A stretch of 64,000 nt of DNA from Meriones unguiculatus. Its lineage: Eukaryota > Chordata > Mammalia > Rodentia > Muridae. The notes under the pieces are model-generated. The model made no database searches. It worked only from the letters and a program-made list of their open reading frames with translations, and was not told where the DNA came from. The position numbers and the translations under genes were made by a program. Numbering within the stretch: the first letter of the stretch is position 1; each line of letters opens with the position of its first letter. The stretch covers positions 27,989,274 to 28,053,273 of the forward strand of contig NC_083363.1 in NCBI RefSeq assembly GCF_030254825.1, in the 5' to 3' direction. Shown here piece after piece: positions 22,746 through 33,890 of this stretch.

Positions 22746-24336
22746 CCAGCCTGTTAGAACATAGGCTGTGTGTGGTAGAGCAAGTCAGGCTTCCAGGGAT
22801 ACATGGTCTGTGCAAACTGTCAGGACTGTGTTGGTGTGGCAGCAGTGTGGGAGGCTGGTGGCCTTGCCATGATCCTTTTCAAAAAGGGATTTTAGTTTGC
22901 AGAGACTCCATTCCCCCCAAAAACTGGAAATAATCATCCATCCTTTCATATTCCCTACTAACGCCAAGAGAATAAAACTGCTGTTGTGCAATGTGTTTTT
23001 GTCTTTTAATGAAGAAGCTGCTCATTTTAAAAATGTTTGTTGAGGAAAACAAATATTCCAGGAAGCTAGATCCAGGGCCAGAGGAGGCAGACATTTCAAG
23101 GTGTGTAAATAAATCCACAATGACCCTCAACCATTCACTGAAGTAAATACAGACGACTAAAGCAGGGTCTACACACATCAGCTCTATAAATGCATGGAAA
23201 CAGAGCAAAAGTAGAAGACTATCATGCCCTCCCAGGTACAAATTCCTCTCGTGGCTGTTTGGGTCTGGAGGGCACCTGCTGGGATTCATATGGACTTAAC
23301 ACCTTCATTCTCAATAGTGGTTTTCATCAACCCTTGTGCCTGAGTGTACCATGAACCACAACTTCTTTGCCCGTGGGATCCTGACAGAAACTCCCTGAGG
23401 TTGTTCTTATATTACTAACTAGCTGTTTACAGACAGAAACAGACTCAGTGATGTTAATGAACTTCCCACAGGCCATCAAACATGAAAAGCAAGGCATCTG
23501 ACCTAAGATGCTTTTTTGAGCTGCATGCTACATATGCAGCCTCCTCAAAATAACAGGACCGTGACATGTAGCTTGTTTGCAAATATTCCAGGTAGCCTGA
23601 CCATTGCTTATAGAAGTTCTGAGAAGTAGGAATTATGATAGCCTTTTTATAAGTGAAAAAAGGCCTTCAAGAAATGAAAAATTTCTCAGGGCTCTTCAAT
23701 GGGAAAAGGATTTCAAATCTTACCCACCATCCATTCTCTCTTCTCCAAAGAGTGAGAGGAGCCTCACAGAGCGGGAAGAGCAGTTTAAATTTGGCAGGGG
23801 AAGTAGTGCAGCATCTTGTGTCCATTAGGCCAGAAGAAAGCAGATTCTTGATAATGTTTGTCCAGTTTAGAGAGGCATTGCTTACCTCTTGGATGATGGC
23901 AATCGTAAGTAACTAGTACATGGACCATTCCTAGGTGGGTCCTGACAAACGAGTAACTGGGAGCTGCAAAGAGGTTCATAACTCTGCATCCCTAGGGTCC
24001 CTTCCAGAAACCTAGGGCTTAATACAACTCACAGAGCTCTACCTCAGCATAGTGCACAGCCTCAATCCAGCTGTTCCCTTCCCCCAACCCACTGTGGGCC
24101 ATCCCCCTTGGGGCCATCACACTCATCATAGCTGTCCCCATGGGTTTTTGGAGCCTTGCATTAACCACTTAAGCAAGGGGCAGAAGCAAATCATATACCC
24201 ATTAAGTCCTGTCTTTCCTCAGGGGGATAGGTCATTCCTTCTAGAACCTTCTTATAACTTACAATAACTTACTTCATCTTTAAACAGTTTCTCACATCAT
24301 TGTCTAGACGCTACAAAAACTAATAAAATGGTAAGG
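22746..24336. other. Single-copy intronic stretch
   Basis: Nothing recognised. A 136-codon minus-strand open frame (22879-23289) has no recognisable domain and is probably chance. Confidence -1.
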
Positions 24337-24455
24337 GAAGACAGGAGTGGTGTTTTGTATTTGTGATCCCAGCACTTTGGAGGCTGAGGCAGGGGGATCT
24401 TGATCTGAGGCCAGCCTGGTTTATAAAGCTAAACCCTTCAAGGTCCTGTTTCACA
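24337..24455 (+). mobile_element. B1-type SINE, old
   Basis: tttgtgatcccagcactttg, gaggctgaggcaggggga and gaggccagcctggtttat are B1 (7SL-derived) motifs. The copy is diverged. Confidence -1.
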
Positions 24456-25419
24456 AATAGGGGTGGCAATGTTTTTTTATTTTTTGGGTTGTTTGCTTGT
24501 TTTCAAATACCTATGTAAAAGCTTTTTCTCTAAGAACCTGGCTGTAAGGGCTACGAAATGTCATCCAGTCCTGGATGGTTTTGCAGAAGACCATATGGGG
24601 TTGTGCGAAGTGCTTGATCCTGACCTAGACTGGCACTCAGATCTGGCCTTTCTATGTCCCAGTGGCCTCAGACTCATTTGCCCATCTGCATAATGGACAC
24701 CACTAGCATCTCTCTCATGGGGATTTTAAGTGTTGGGCTGAGTTCAGACACAACAGTGATTGATACTAATGCCTGCAGAGTAAATACTGGGGAACGGTTT
24801 CCAGTTACCGTGTTAAATTACTTCCCCCCAGAGAGAATGTGAGAAGAATGACATTATGTGGTGCTTCAGCCTCAGGTTCTGTGGTACAGTGACAGGTACA
24901 TAAGCGAGCAGCAAAGAGGAGATGCTAGACTGATGGGTAGAAAGAGAAAGAGTTCATCTTGCTACTTCAGAGTGTGTGGAAATCAGAACTTTTTAACTGT
25001 TTATTTCTGAAATTCTCCACTAATATTTTTGGGCCAAAGCTGACTGAGATTAAATGAATAGCACAGAAAGTAAAACTGTAGATAAGGGGTAACTACCACA
25101 GAAGGAATGAATATATGACAACTCAAACCACGAATTAACATTTGGGACTTATGTAGAGCTGGTTACTATGTTAAAAGAAATAAGCTTGATTCAAAATAAA
25201 CCTAACACCCAATGCTTCGGGTTTGCCACATGCATACACTGGCTCTATGGACTCCACACTAACTCTGAGGTTTGCTGCCCACAGAGGGGGATGCTGTGGG
25301 TATGCAGGTCTCAGATCAGTCTTTGCCCAGGAGCCGAGACAAACGTATTCTCCTACCATGCATTGACAGGGATGGTTAGAGTAGCAAGTCCATGGATGTT
25401 TAATGTCCATATTGATTTG
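24456..25419. other. Single-copy intronic stretch
   Basis: No gene or repeat recognised. Confidence -1.
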
Positions 25420-25500
25420 TAGAAGCTTGTGTGTGTGCATGTGTGTGTCTATGCACATGTCACACATGTAGAGGTCAGAGGACAATTTCAGGTCTCAGTC
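25420..25500 (-). mobile_element. B3-type SINE 3' part
   Basis: gtgtgtgcatgtgtgtgtct, then gtagaggtcagaggacaatt is the reverse complement of the B3 3' half with its CA-rich tail. Confidence -1.
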
Positions 25501-25504
25501 CTCA

Positions 25505-25715
25505 CCTTCCAGCTTGTTTCTTTGTTTTGCCGCTGTATATGCCAGGCTGGCCTGAAGCTTCAGTAGTTTCTCTAGTTTGTGCCTCCCTCTCACCACGAGA
25601 GCATTGGGATTACAGACACATACAGCCATGCATGGCTTTTACAAGGGTTCCACAGTTTCAAACTAAGGCCTCACACTTACACATTTTAGACACTGAGCTA
25701 TATTCTCAGCACTGA
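25505..25715 (-). mobile_element. B4-type SINE (B1 plus ID composite)
   Basis: Reverse B1-like block (gccaggctggcctgaagctt, attgggattacagacacata) followed by a reverse ID-like block (ttttagacactgagctatat). This order is typical of B4. Confidence -1.
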
Positions 25716-25861
25716 CTTCTAGGAATCCTTGAAACACAAGGTATTGATTTACACAATGCTTTGCCAACTTAGTAATGGGCATGGCCACAAAAGAGGTGCC
25801 AGGGCCACTTTATAGTGAAGTATATAGTGAAGTATATAGGCCACTTTACAGTGAAGCCACT

Positions 25862-25915
25862 TTATATTATTTGTAGCATTCACCACATTCAAGGTGAATG
25901 CTACAAATAATATAA
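25862..25915. repeat. Perfect 23-bp inverted repeat with 8-nt loop
   Basis: The left arm 25862-25884 and right arm 25893-25915 are exact reverse complements, separated by acattcaa. Each arm contains tgtagcattcacc or its complement. No mismatch in 23 bp, and no repeat family recognised. Just to the left, short repeats of the type tatagtgaagtata suggest local slippage or template switching. Confidence -1.
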
Positions 25916-26410
25916 TCATATCATTACAGAAAAAGGTCTTCAGGATGAACTCAGTGGGATGGAACTGGGGCTGGCACTGCTGCCTCACGTGATGGCTGGT
26001 TCACTTGGCAGCTGGCAGACTGAGCAGGGCCCCAGTGAGCCCTCAGCCTGTGGCAGCTCAGACATGCCAGCACATTTCTTTGTGGTGGCAACTTTGCTTC
26101 AGACTGTATCTTGTGTGCAATTATTCAACCCAGCTTAGTTCTGCTTTGCCTATGAGGAATTCCTTCTCCACAATTTAATTTGGTTTTGCAAAGTAGATTT
26201 TAAAGTGAAAATTGAAAACTCAAGTGTCCCTCTATCCAGTCCAGAAAACAAGACCTCCTTCCTAGAATGGAACCAGTGCATGTGCAGGGAAGGACTTGCT
26301 TTGGGGCTCATGTCTATAATTTTTTTGATCTTCCTAAAATATTAAATACATTTGAACTTCCTAAAACAGTAAAGGTTTTACAGTTTTTTCCTTAATTTGA
26401 AAGGGGAAGA

Positions 26411-26456
<46 letters not shown>

Positions 26457-26846
26457 GGGGACCCAGGCTCTCTGTCAGTGGCATCAACCACGCCCTGAGT
26501 CTCTCTTGCATTGGTCTGACCAGTACTCAAACAGGTTCATTTACATATTGTTACTTTGTTAATAATTACATCTTTCAAATTCAATTAACATTCTAGGTGT
26601 GTTAAAGCATTTTCGTTTGAACTTCAATCTTTATTGTAAGCAGAGAGTGGTTTAAGTACATTAGTGAATTGATTCACCCAATTGGAACAATTCTTTTGGG
26701 GCTCTCTTCTGGCCCTGGATTTGTTTATAAACATAACACATAAAATTTCCCTCTTGGAAAGTCTTTGCCAGCTATTCATCTGAAGGGAGATTAATGTTTG
26801 GAATGGGCAAAGAATTTAAAAACTTATGTTTTTAAATTTTTTAAAT
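25916..26846. other. Intronic stretch with (GA)n
   Basis: No gene recognised. The A/T-rich right end is the pre-insertion target of the L1 that begins at 26864. Confidence -1.
26418..26452. repeat. (GA)n microsatellite
   Basis: About 17 GA units. Confidence -1.
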
Positions 26847-26863
26847 GAAGAAGTATATTTTTA
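26847..26863. repeat. Target site duplication, left copy, of the minus-strand L1
   Basis: gaagaagtatattttta, identical over 17 bp to 29502-29518. The pre-insertion site TTTTT/AAATG matches the L1 endonuclease preference (TTTT/AA). Confidence -1.
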
Positions 26864-26988
26864 TTGAAGAATTGAGTCCATTGATGTTGAAGGAGATTAA
26901 TGACCAGTGGCTGTTAGATCCTTTGATATTGATGTTGGCTATGGTAGTGTGTTTGTGTTTGGCTACTTTTTGTTTTATTGTAGTGAGG

Positions 26989-28112
26989 TTATTTATTTCC
27001 TGTGTTTTCTTGAAAGTACTTAGTTTTCTTGGGTGGTATTTTCCCTTCTAGTGTCTTCTGTAAGGCTGGATTTGTGTGTAGGTATTGTTGAAATTTGTTT
27101 TTGTCGTTGAATATCTTGTTTTCTCCATCTATGAGGACTGAGAGTTTTGCTGGGAATTGTAGCCTAGGCTGACATCTGTGTTCTCTTAGGGTCTGCATGA
27201 TATCCATCCAGGCCCTTCTGGCTTTCATAGTCTCTGTTGAAAAGTCAGGTGTGATTCTAATGGGTTTGCCATTATATGTTACTTGGCCTTTTTCCCTTGC
27301 AGCTTTTAGTATTTTTTCTTTGTTCTGTATACTTACTGTTTTAATTATTATGTGGCAGGAGAATTTTCTTTTCTGGTCTAATTTATTAGGTGTTCTGTAG
27401 GCCTCTTATATTCTTATAGGCCTCTCCTTTAAGTTGGGGAAATTTTCTTCTATGATTTTGTTGAAAATATTTTCTGGGCCATGGAGGAGGGAATCTTCTT
27501 TTTCCTCTATTCCTATTATTCTTAGGTTTTGTCTTTTTATGTTGTCTTGGATGTTTTGTGTCAGGAATTTTTTTAGATTTATTATTTTCTTTGAGGGATA
27601 CATCGATTTCTTCCATTGTATCTTCTACACCTGAGATTCTTTCTCCCATCTCTTGTAGTCTGTTGGTTATGCTTACCTCTGTAGTTCCTGTTGTTTTTTT
27701 CCTAGGTTCTCCCTCTCCATGATTTCCTCAGTTTGTGTTTTCTTTAATTTTTCCAATTCTATCTTCAGATCTTGAACCAGTTTGTTGATTTCCTTCAACC
27801 TGTCTGACCCTGTTTTTCCTTCAATTCCTTCAGCTGTTTGTTTGAACAATCCTCTGTTTCTTTTATTTCTTTCAGTGATTTAATCATTTCCTCTTTGAGA
27901 GCCACAAACTGTTTGGCTGCATCTTCCTGTATGTCTTTACGGATGGCCATAATCTGTTTTATAATCTCTTCCCCTAATTCTTTACACATTTTATTTGCTT
28001 CCCCCATTAACCTCTTCATAAGTATAGATGTAAGGTCATCTTCTTGAATTTCACTTATGTTAGGGTGTCCAGGGCTACTTGCCCCTGGATAACCAGGTTC
28101 TGGGGATACCAT
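26989..28112 (-). pseudogene. L1 ORF1 (RNA-binding chaperone), frameshifted
   Basis: L1 ORF1p is the trimeric RNA-binding protein of the L1 particle. N-terminal and coiled-coil segment at 27795-28112 (Met start, K/E-rich heptads), RRM segment at 27406-27603 (contains NLRIIGIEEKEDS, FNKIIEENFP) and C-terminal domain at 26989-27228 (contains MKARRAWMDIMQTLREH, PAKLSVLIDGENK). These lie in different frames with stops between them, so the gene is broken in at least two places. It ends in a stop before the ORF2 remnant. Confidence -1.
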
Positions 28113-28114
28113 AT

Positions 28115-29501
28115 TGCTTTGCCTTTTGTTGGTTGTGCTTTTTCGCTGGCCTCTACCAATCTCTCTGTCTCAGGTGTTGTCCATTAATTTCTGGTGCCTG
28201 TTGGGTCCTGGGGTGGGGAGAATCCACTTGGCAGAGTTCTGAAGGAGATCTCCTCAGCTTTTCGGGTATGGTCAACTGAATGGTGGTGCTTCTCAGGAAT
28301 TGTCACAGTTCACTTCAGGTGTATGGACCTGTATGGTAACTTGTGGTGTTCAGGAAGGCTCTCCTCTCATCAGGAGAGGTCTTGGTGATGGCTGCCCTGC
28401 TGCTGGGTTTCTTGCTCTGAATTTAGTGAGCAGCAGCTGTTGCTCTTATAGTGTAATTGTTGGGTGCAGCCCTCTTGAAAAACCAGGGAATCTCACAGTT
28501 TTGTCAGTCTAGCTAGGGATAACTGGTTGATCTTTGGCACAGTATCTGAGGGCTGCTGTAATGGCTCTCTGGCTTTTGTAGGTCTGATGATGCAGCTGTG
28601 TGCCCTAGTGCCCTAGTGGTACTCAACAATGGCAGGTGAACATGGCGCTCATGCCTATAGTAAAAGGATAGACCCTAGAGTCTGTGTGAATCCAGAAAGT
28701 CTTCTGGAGCTGAGTGTACTGAGCGTTGGACCTCATGAGCCCCCGCTGTGGGGTTCCCTCCTGACAGGGACACCCAGACTTTGCTTTGGGGACTGCCATT
28801 CTGTCTGGGATGATGAGTAGAACCCGCAGGCACAGATGAGCATGGCTCCGCCTTTCTGGCGCCTGGTGCCTGGCACCTGGGTGTCTGCCCAAACTGGGTA
28901 ATTTTTCTGGAGACCTTTTCGGGGTGATGATATTGGATGAGTGCTCTGAGATCAGACCTGCTGTTGCCCTCCCTGTGGGTTTGCACCCGACAGAGAAACT
29001 CAGTCTTTGGTGCCCTGGGGCCCATAGTTCTATCTGGGGCAGGGAGTCAGGCACGTAGGCAGGGCTCTGTGCTGGCGCCTGTATGCCTAGCTCGGCTCTG
29101 GGCTGGCTGTTGGGCACCCGCAGAATCCTGGGTCTTTTCCAGGGAATGTCTGGGTGACCTAAGGTCGGTCCCGATTGTTTCCTGCACCATGGGGTTATCT
29201 CTCAACTGGAAATCTCAATCTCTGATGTTGTGGTGCCCACAGTTCAGTCAGGGACAGTGATCAGAGCACACTGATGTGGGGCTCTGGGCTAGCGACCAAG
29301 CGCCTGGCGGAACTGGGATCACTTCTGTGGTTTAGCTGGGTGAACTGAAGCTGATTGAATCCCCCACCGTGGGGTATCCTCTCACCTGGGAAGCACAATC
29401 GCTTGTGTTTTAGGGCCGAGAGTTCTAACTGCTGGTCACTGTGTGGATCCTGTTGTGCTGCTGGTGCAGTTGTCCTAGTGCCGCCATCTTGGATCCACCT
29501 C
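28115..29501 (-). promoter_or_regulatory. L1 5' UTR with about four tandem promoter monomers
   Basis: On the plus strand a repeated block containing a gtgggg-type core recurs near 28750, 28977, 29191 and 29371, a spacing of about 180-227 bp. Shared companion phrases include cctggg, cagtctttg/caatctctg and a tct(g/a)tctggg-type region. This matches the monomeric promoters of muroid L1s (about 200 bp units). At the outer edge, 29479-29496, the minus strand reads caagatggcggcac, a YY1-like site at the L1 5' end. Locally GC-rich, unlike the surrounding intron. Confidence -1.
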
Positions 29502-29518
29502 GAAGAAGTATATTTTTA
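29502..29518. repeat. Target site duplication, right copy, of the minus-strand L1
   Basis: Perfect 17-bp match to 26847-26863. Confidence -1.
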
Positions 29519-29775
29519 AATGAAGAATAATTTTTAAATGAAATATAAATAGCCAATGAATACATGAAAAAATGTTCAATATCTGTATCCATCAAGGTAA
29601 TCGAAATCAAAGCTTTACTGAGATTTCATTCCACCTTTGAAAAAAAATTCTGGTGAGAGATAAGCACATGAAAAAAGTCTTAATTATACTTTTATTCTTA
29701 TTCTCAGCTAGTGGGAAGTAAATTAATTAGTCCAGCAACTATGCAAGTAGTTTTCGATATTTCTCAAAAAATGGG
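29519..29775 (+). mobile_element. Old L1 ORF2 fragment that served as insertion target
   Basis: aaaaatgttcaatatctgta, aatcgaaatcaaagctttac and gtaaattaattagtccagca align with ORF2 C-terminal landmarks in plus orientation. Strongly diverged. Confidence -1.
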
Positions 29776-30654
29776 CAAGGGGGCAGACCTAGGGGTAAGA
29801 CTAGTCCTGAACCAGGTTGGTGTGGGGAAAGTTTCATGTTTTGTAATAGTTTTGGGGAAATCCAAAGATCTAGGGGGAGAACCAGATATGACACTGGGTT
29901 AGGACCTCCAGCTCACAGTGAAACCTTCAGACCCAGGCAGGAGGTCCAGTCTGGGGCAGACAACACCTGGCCCAAAGAGGAAGACTCAAGACAGAGCACC
30001 CAGTCTGAAAATGGCAGTCTCGGAGAGGAAAGAACACCTTATTTCTACCAGGAGTGAATTCCCGCTGAATATTGTGTTTACTGAAATGAAAGCTTCCGTG
30101 TTAGGAATGGGGGATTGCGTCCACTTTCCTTCTCGGTGAGGGAGCACTATCAGGCTTAGACCTGTACAGATGCACTCTAAAGTAAGTTTTAGTAACTAAA
30201 GGTACTTTTCTGTTCATGGGGTCAAATTACTTCCCCCAATTGAACAAGTTAGCATTGTTATTTCACTTTGACTATATAAACAGTTATGATGAGTTAGCAA
30301 CATAAGAATGAATGCTGGGTTTCAAAGAATCAAAAATTTTATTTTTGATTTAATAATTTATAAATTATTTGCAGATTAGAAAAGTGACCTAAGTATGTAA
30401 ACTCTTAAAATTAGAAGCTTTAGTCATATCTCTTATGGTCTTCAATACTGGGCAAAGTACTTTTACCTACATATTTGAGTTACAGTGACTTGACATTTCT
30501 TTTGTTTCTTTGCTCTCATTATGAAAAACTTTTCCTCCAAAGAATTTATAGAGGCATGTCAAAAAAATCACCCAAGCCTCATCATTAACTGACAGGAAAA
30601 CATCAAGCTGACGTGGATGATAGAATTAGAAAGCACAACAAATACAATGGCTTT
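29776..30654. other. Unassigned intronic stretch
   Basis: No gene or clear repeat. 29800-30150 is GC-richer than its surroundings but has no recognisable family. Confidence -1.
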
Positions 30655-30800
30655 TATTTCTCCTTTTTTCCCTAGACAAGTATCTTTATGTAGCTTTGTC
30701 TGTCCTGAACTCACTTTGCAGAACAGCTGGCCTGGAAGCCACAGAGACTTGCTTGCCTTTGCCTACTGAGTGTTGGATTACAGTTTATAGGACTAACTGC
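30655..30800 (-). mobile_element. B1-type SINE, old
   Basis: Plus strand reads ttgtctgtcctgaactcact, gctggcctggaagccacaga, tgagtgttggattacag: reverse complement of B1. Confidence -1.
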
Positions 30801-30829
30801 CTACATCAAAAAATTCAAATGAATAACTT

Positions 30830-33420
30830 AATGGTGCATCTAATAGCTCTAGAAAAATGGGGATAAGGAACACGCAAAACAAAAGTACATGGGAAGAAAA
30901 TGAAAATCACAGCTGAAAACAATGAAATAGAAATGAGAAAAACAATACAAAGAATCCACAGAATGAGAATTTGTTCTTTAAAAAATACAAGACTGGCAAA
31001 TCTTTAGCCAAATTAACCAAAAGAAAGAGAGAAGACCCATATTTATAAAATTAGAGATGAAAAGATAGATATTACAAAAGACATTAATAAAATTAAGAAA
31101 CTTGTAGGAACATACTTTAAATTATATATACAACTAAACTGGAAAATATTTTTTTTAAAAATGGATGAATTTTTAGATGTATATGACCTGAAAAAGTTAA
31201 ATCAAGATGAAGCAGATAATTTAAACACACATAGTGCAACAAAATAGAAGCAATAGTTTTAATGTCCCAACTTCAAAATTCTTTTTTATGAAGCCAGTTT
31301 TTACCCTGATATAAAAACTAGACAAAGATCCAACCAAAAGGAGCCAGAGAAGGAGGAGGAAGGAGAAGAAAAAAAGAAGAAAGTTATAGGTCAATCTCAT
31401 TAATAAATACAGAAAAAAATTCTTAATAAAATGCTTGCAAATGCAATTCAAGATGACACCCAAAACATCATACACCATGATCAAGTCTTTTTCATTTCAG
31501 AAATGCAGCTAAGGTTCAACACATACATATCAATATATGTAATTGAACACATAAACTCCAGGATAAGAAACCACATGACCATCTCATTCGATGCTGAAAA
31601 AGCCTTTGACGAAATCCAACATCATTCATGATAAAAGTCCTGGAGAATCTAGAAATACAGGGAACATACATCAACATGGTAAAGGCCAAAATCAAAGGAA
31701 ATGCGGGAAACATTCTCCTACATCATGAAGATTCTTTCCACTCTTATTCAACATAATTCTTGGAATCTTAGCTAGAGCAATAAGACAAAAGAAGATGGCA
31801 GGGCTACAGTTAAGAAAGGAGGAAGTCAAAGTATCCTTATTTACAGATCCTTATGTACAATTCTATACATAAAAGATCTTAATGGTGCCATCAGAAATCT
31901 CCTGAAGCTGATAAACACATTCAGCAAAGTAGCATACAAAATTAACAAAGGAATTATTACCCTTCCTATATGCTGACAACAAACATATTGAGAAAGAAAT
32001 CAATCCCATTCACAATAGCTTTCAAAATTCTTAAAACAAATCTAACTCAAAAAGTGAGACATATACAATGAAAACTTCACGGCACTGAAATAAGAAACTG
32101 AAGAAGATACTGGAAAATGGAAAGGCTGTTCCTGATGGTCAGTATCACTACTGTGAAAGTGGCCATCTTAACAAAACACAATTTACATTTAACCTAATCC
32201 TCATAAATATTTCACCTCAATTCTTCACAGAAATTGAAAATAATGATCTCAAAATTTTTATAGAACTACAAAGAACTAGGATAGTCAAAATAATCTGAAC
32301 AATAAGACACTGCTGGAGGTATCACCAGTGCTGATTTCAAGTCATACTACAGATCTACAGGAACAAAAACACCATAGTACTAGCATAAAAGCAGACACGA
32401 CACACTGATCAATGGAATATACTTGAAGAGCCAAGAAAGCCCACCCTCTTACAGCTACCTAATTTTGACAAAGAAGCCAAAAAACTATTCACTGGAGTAA
32501 AGAAATCATCTTCAATAAATAGTGCTGGTCAAAGTGAATAGTTACATGCAGAAGAATGAGACTTGGTCCTTATATCTCAGCCTGCACAGAATTCAACTTG
32601 AAATGGATCAAGGACTTCACTATAAAACCTAATACCCCAAAGGAAGATGTAGGGAACATGCTTCTACTAACAGGCACTGGAATGGACTTTCTGAACAGGA
32701 CCCCAGTAGTGCAGGCATTAAGACTAACAGTTGACAGATGAGACCTTATGGAACTAAAAGTTTTTTTTTTCTGTAGATTTATTACTACAGCAAAGGATAC
32801 CATCATTCTAGTGAAGAGGCAACCTATACAATGGGGAAAATCTTTACTAGTGATACATATGAGAAATGGTTGGTACCTAGAATATAAAATACTTAAAAAA
32901 AACTAAACCCCAGTTGAAAACTAGAAAATGGTACTTAATAGTGAGTTCTCAAAAAAGAAACACAAATGGTTGAGAAATACTTTTTAAAGAAGTTCAACAA
33001 ATTTAGATACCAGGTAATTGAAAATTAAAACTACTTGAGATTTCATTTCACCCCAGCCAGAATGGATAAGATTTTTTTTTTTTAATGACAAATGCTGGAC
33101 TGGTTATGGGGAAAGGAGACTTACTCACTTTTGGTGGGAGTGCAAAATGGTATAGCCGTTACGGAAACCAGTGTGGGGGTTTTTCAAAGAGTTAGAAATA
33201 AATCTACCATGTGATCTACCTATATAACTCCTGGTCATATTCCTAAAGGACTCTATATCCTGCTGCCAGGAACTGGAGATTGCCTAGATGTGCAAAAACT
33301 GGTGAATGAATAATAAAAATGTGGCTCATATATACAGTAGAATATTATTAATTTGTAAAGGAAAATGAAATCATAAAATTTTCAGGTAGATGGATGGAAT
33401 TGGAAATAATCATTCTGACT
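30830..33420 (+). mobile_element. Old LINE-1 ORF2 fragment (RT through C-terminus)
   Basis: Runs collinear with ORF2: gaaatagaaatgagaaaaac, then the RT-region peptide HMTISFDAEKAFDEIQH at about 31577-31620, the post-RT segment, WIKDFTIKPNTP near 32600 and a C-terminal aatattattaatttgtaaag segment. Many stops and indels, and the catalytic FADD-type region is deleted near 31840. Confidence -1.
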
Positions 33421-33424
33421 GACA

Positions 33425-33890
33425 GAAACCAAACTAAACCTGTTTGCAGTTGATATGATACTATACACAAGAGATTTAGAACATTCTATAGAAAAACTTC
33501 TAGAAATAACAAACAATTTCAGCAATGTGGCAGGACACAGAATCCACATACAAAAATCAATAGCTTTTCTGTACAACAAACATACAAAGGAGATTAGGAA
33601 CACACTCCCAGTCACAATAGCCTCAAAGAAAATAAAACATCTAGGAATAAACCTAATCAACTTGTACAATGAAAATGTAAAAGACATCACAAGCTGATGA
33701 GTTGGAAGAATTATTACTGTGAAAATGACCATTCTATTCAAATCCATTCACATATTCAATATAGTCCCAGTCAAAGACCCCCATCTCATTCAAAGAAACA
33801 GAAAAAAAAATATGGACAAAAGACCCAGAGAGGTGAAACAATCCTGAGCTAAAGAGGAATGCAGGAGAGATTACCATTCCAGACTTTGTT
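33425..33890 (+). mobile_element. Second L1 ORF2 fragment, non-collinear with the one before
   Basis: Starts again in the RT region (an open 80-residue stretch from 33455 includes MILYTRDLEHSIEKLLEI and KKIKHLGINL), then runs to the post-RT region. ORF2 order jumps backwards at about 33425, so this is a separate insertion or a duplication. Confidence -1.

Larger units (their letters stand above)
26864..29501 (-). mobile_element. LINE-1 with 5' UTR and ORF1 only, 3'-truncated at the ORF2 start
   Basis: Read on the minus strand, the element has a GC-rich tandem-monomer 5' UTR (from 29501 to about 28115), ORF1 (about 28112-26989) and about 120 bp that match the start of ORF2 (the residues SINGLNS-type segment near 26870-26900). 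It then stops at ...caataaaaa, directly at the target duplication. The RT, endonuclease core, 3' UTR and poly(A) tail are all absent. The 17-bp perfect target duplication on both sides (26847-26863, 29502-29518) shows this is the inserted extent, not a later deletion. It lies in the same orientation as SH3RF3. Confidence -1.

Noticed and set aside
22879..23289. 136-codon minus-strand open frame in the gene's orientation
   Set aside because: No domain, no acceptor/donor pair matched to its frame, and no resemblance to any SH3RF3 segment.
28623..29117. 164-codon minus-strand open frame in the L1 5' UTR
   Set aside because: It lies in GC-rich promoter monomers with no homology I know. Reduced stop frequency in GC-rich DNA explains it.
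28700..29500. GC-rich block as a gene CpG island
   Set aside because: It is the L1 5' UTR, bounded by the L1's own target duplication.
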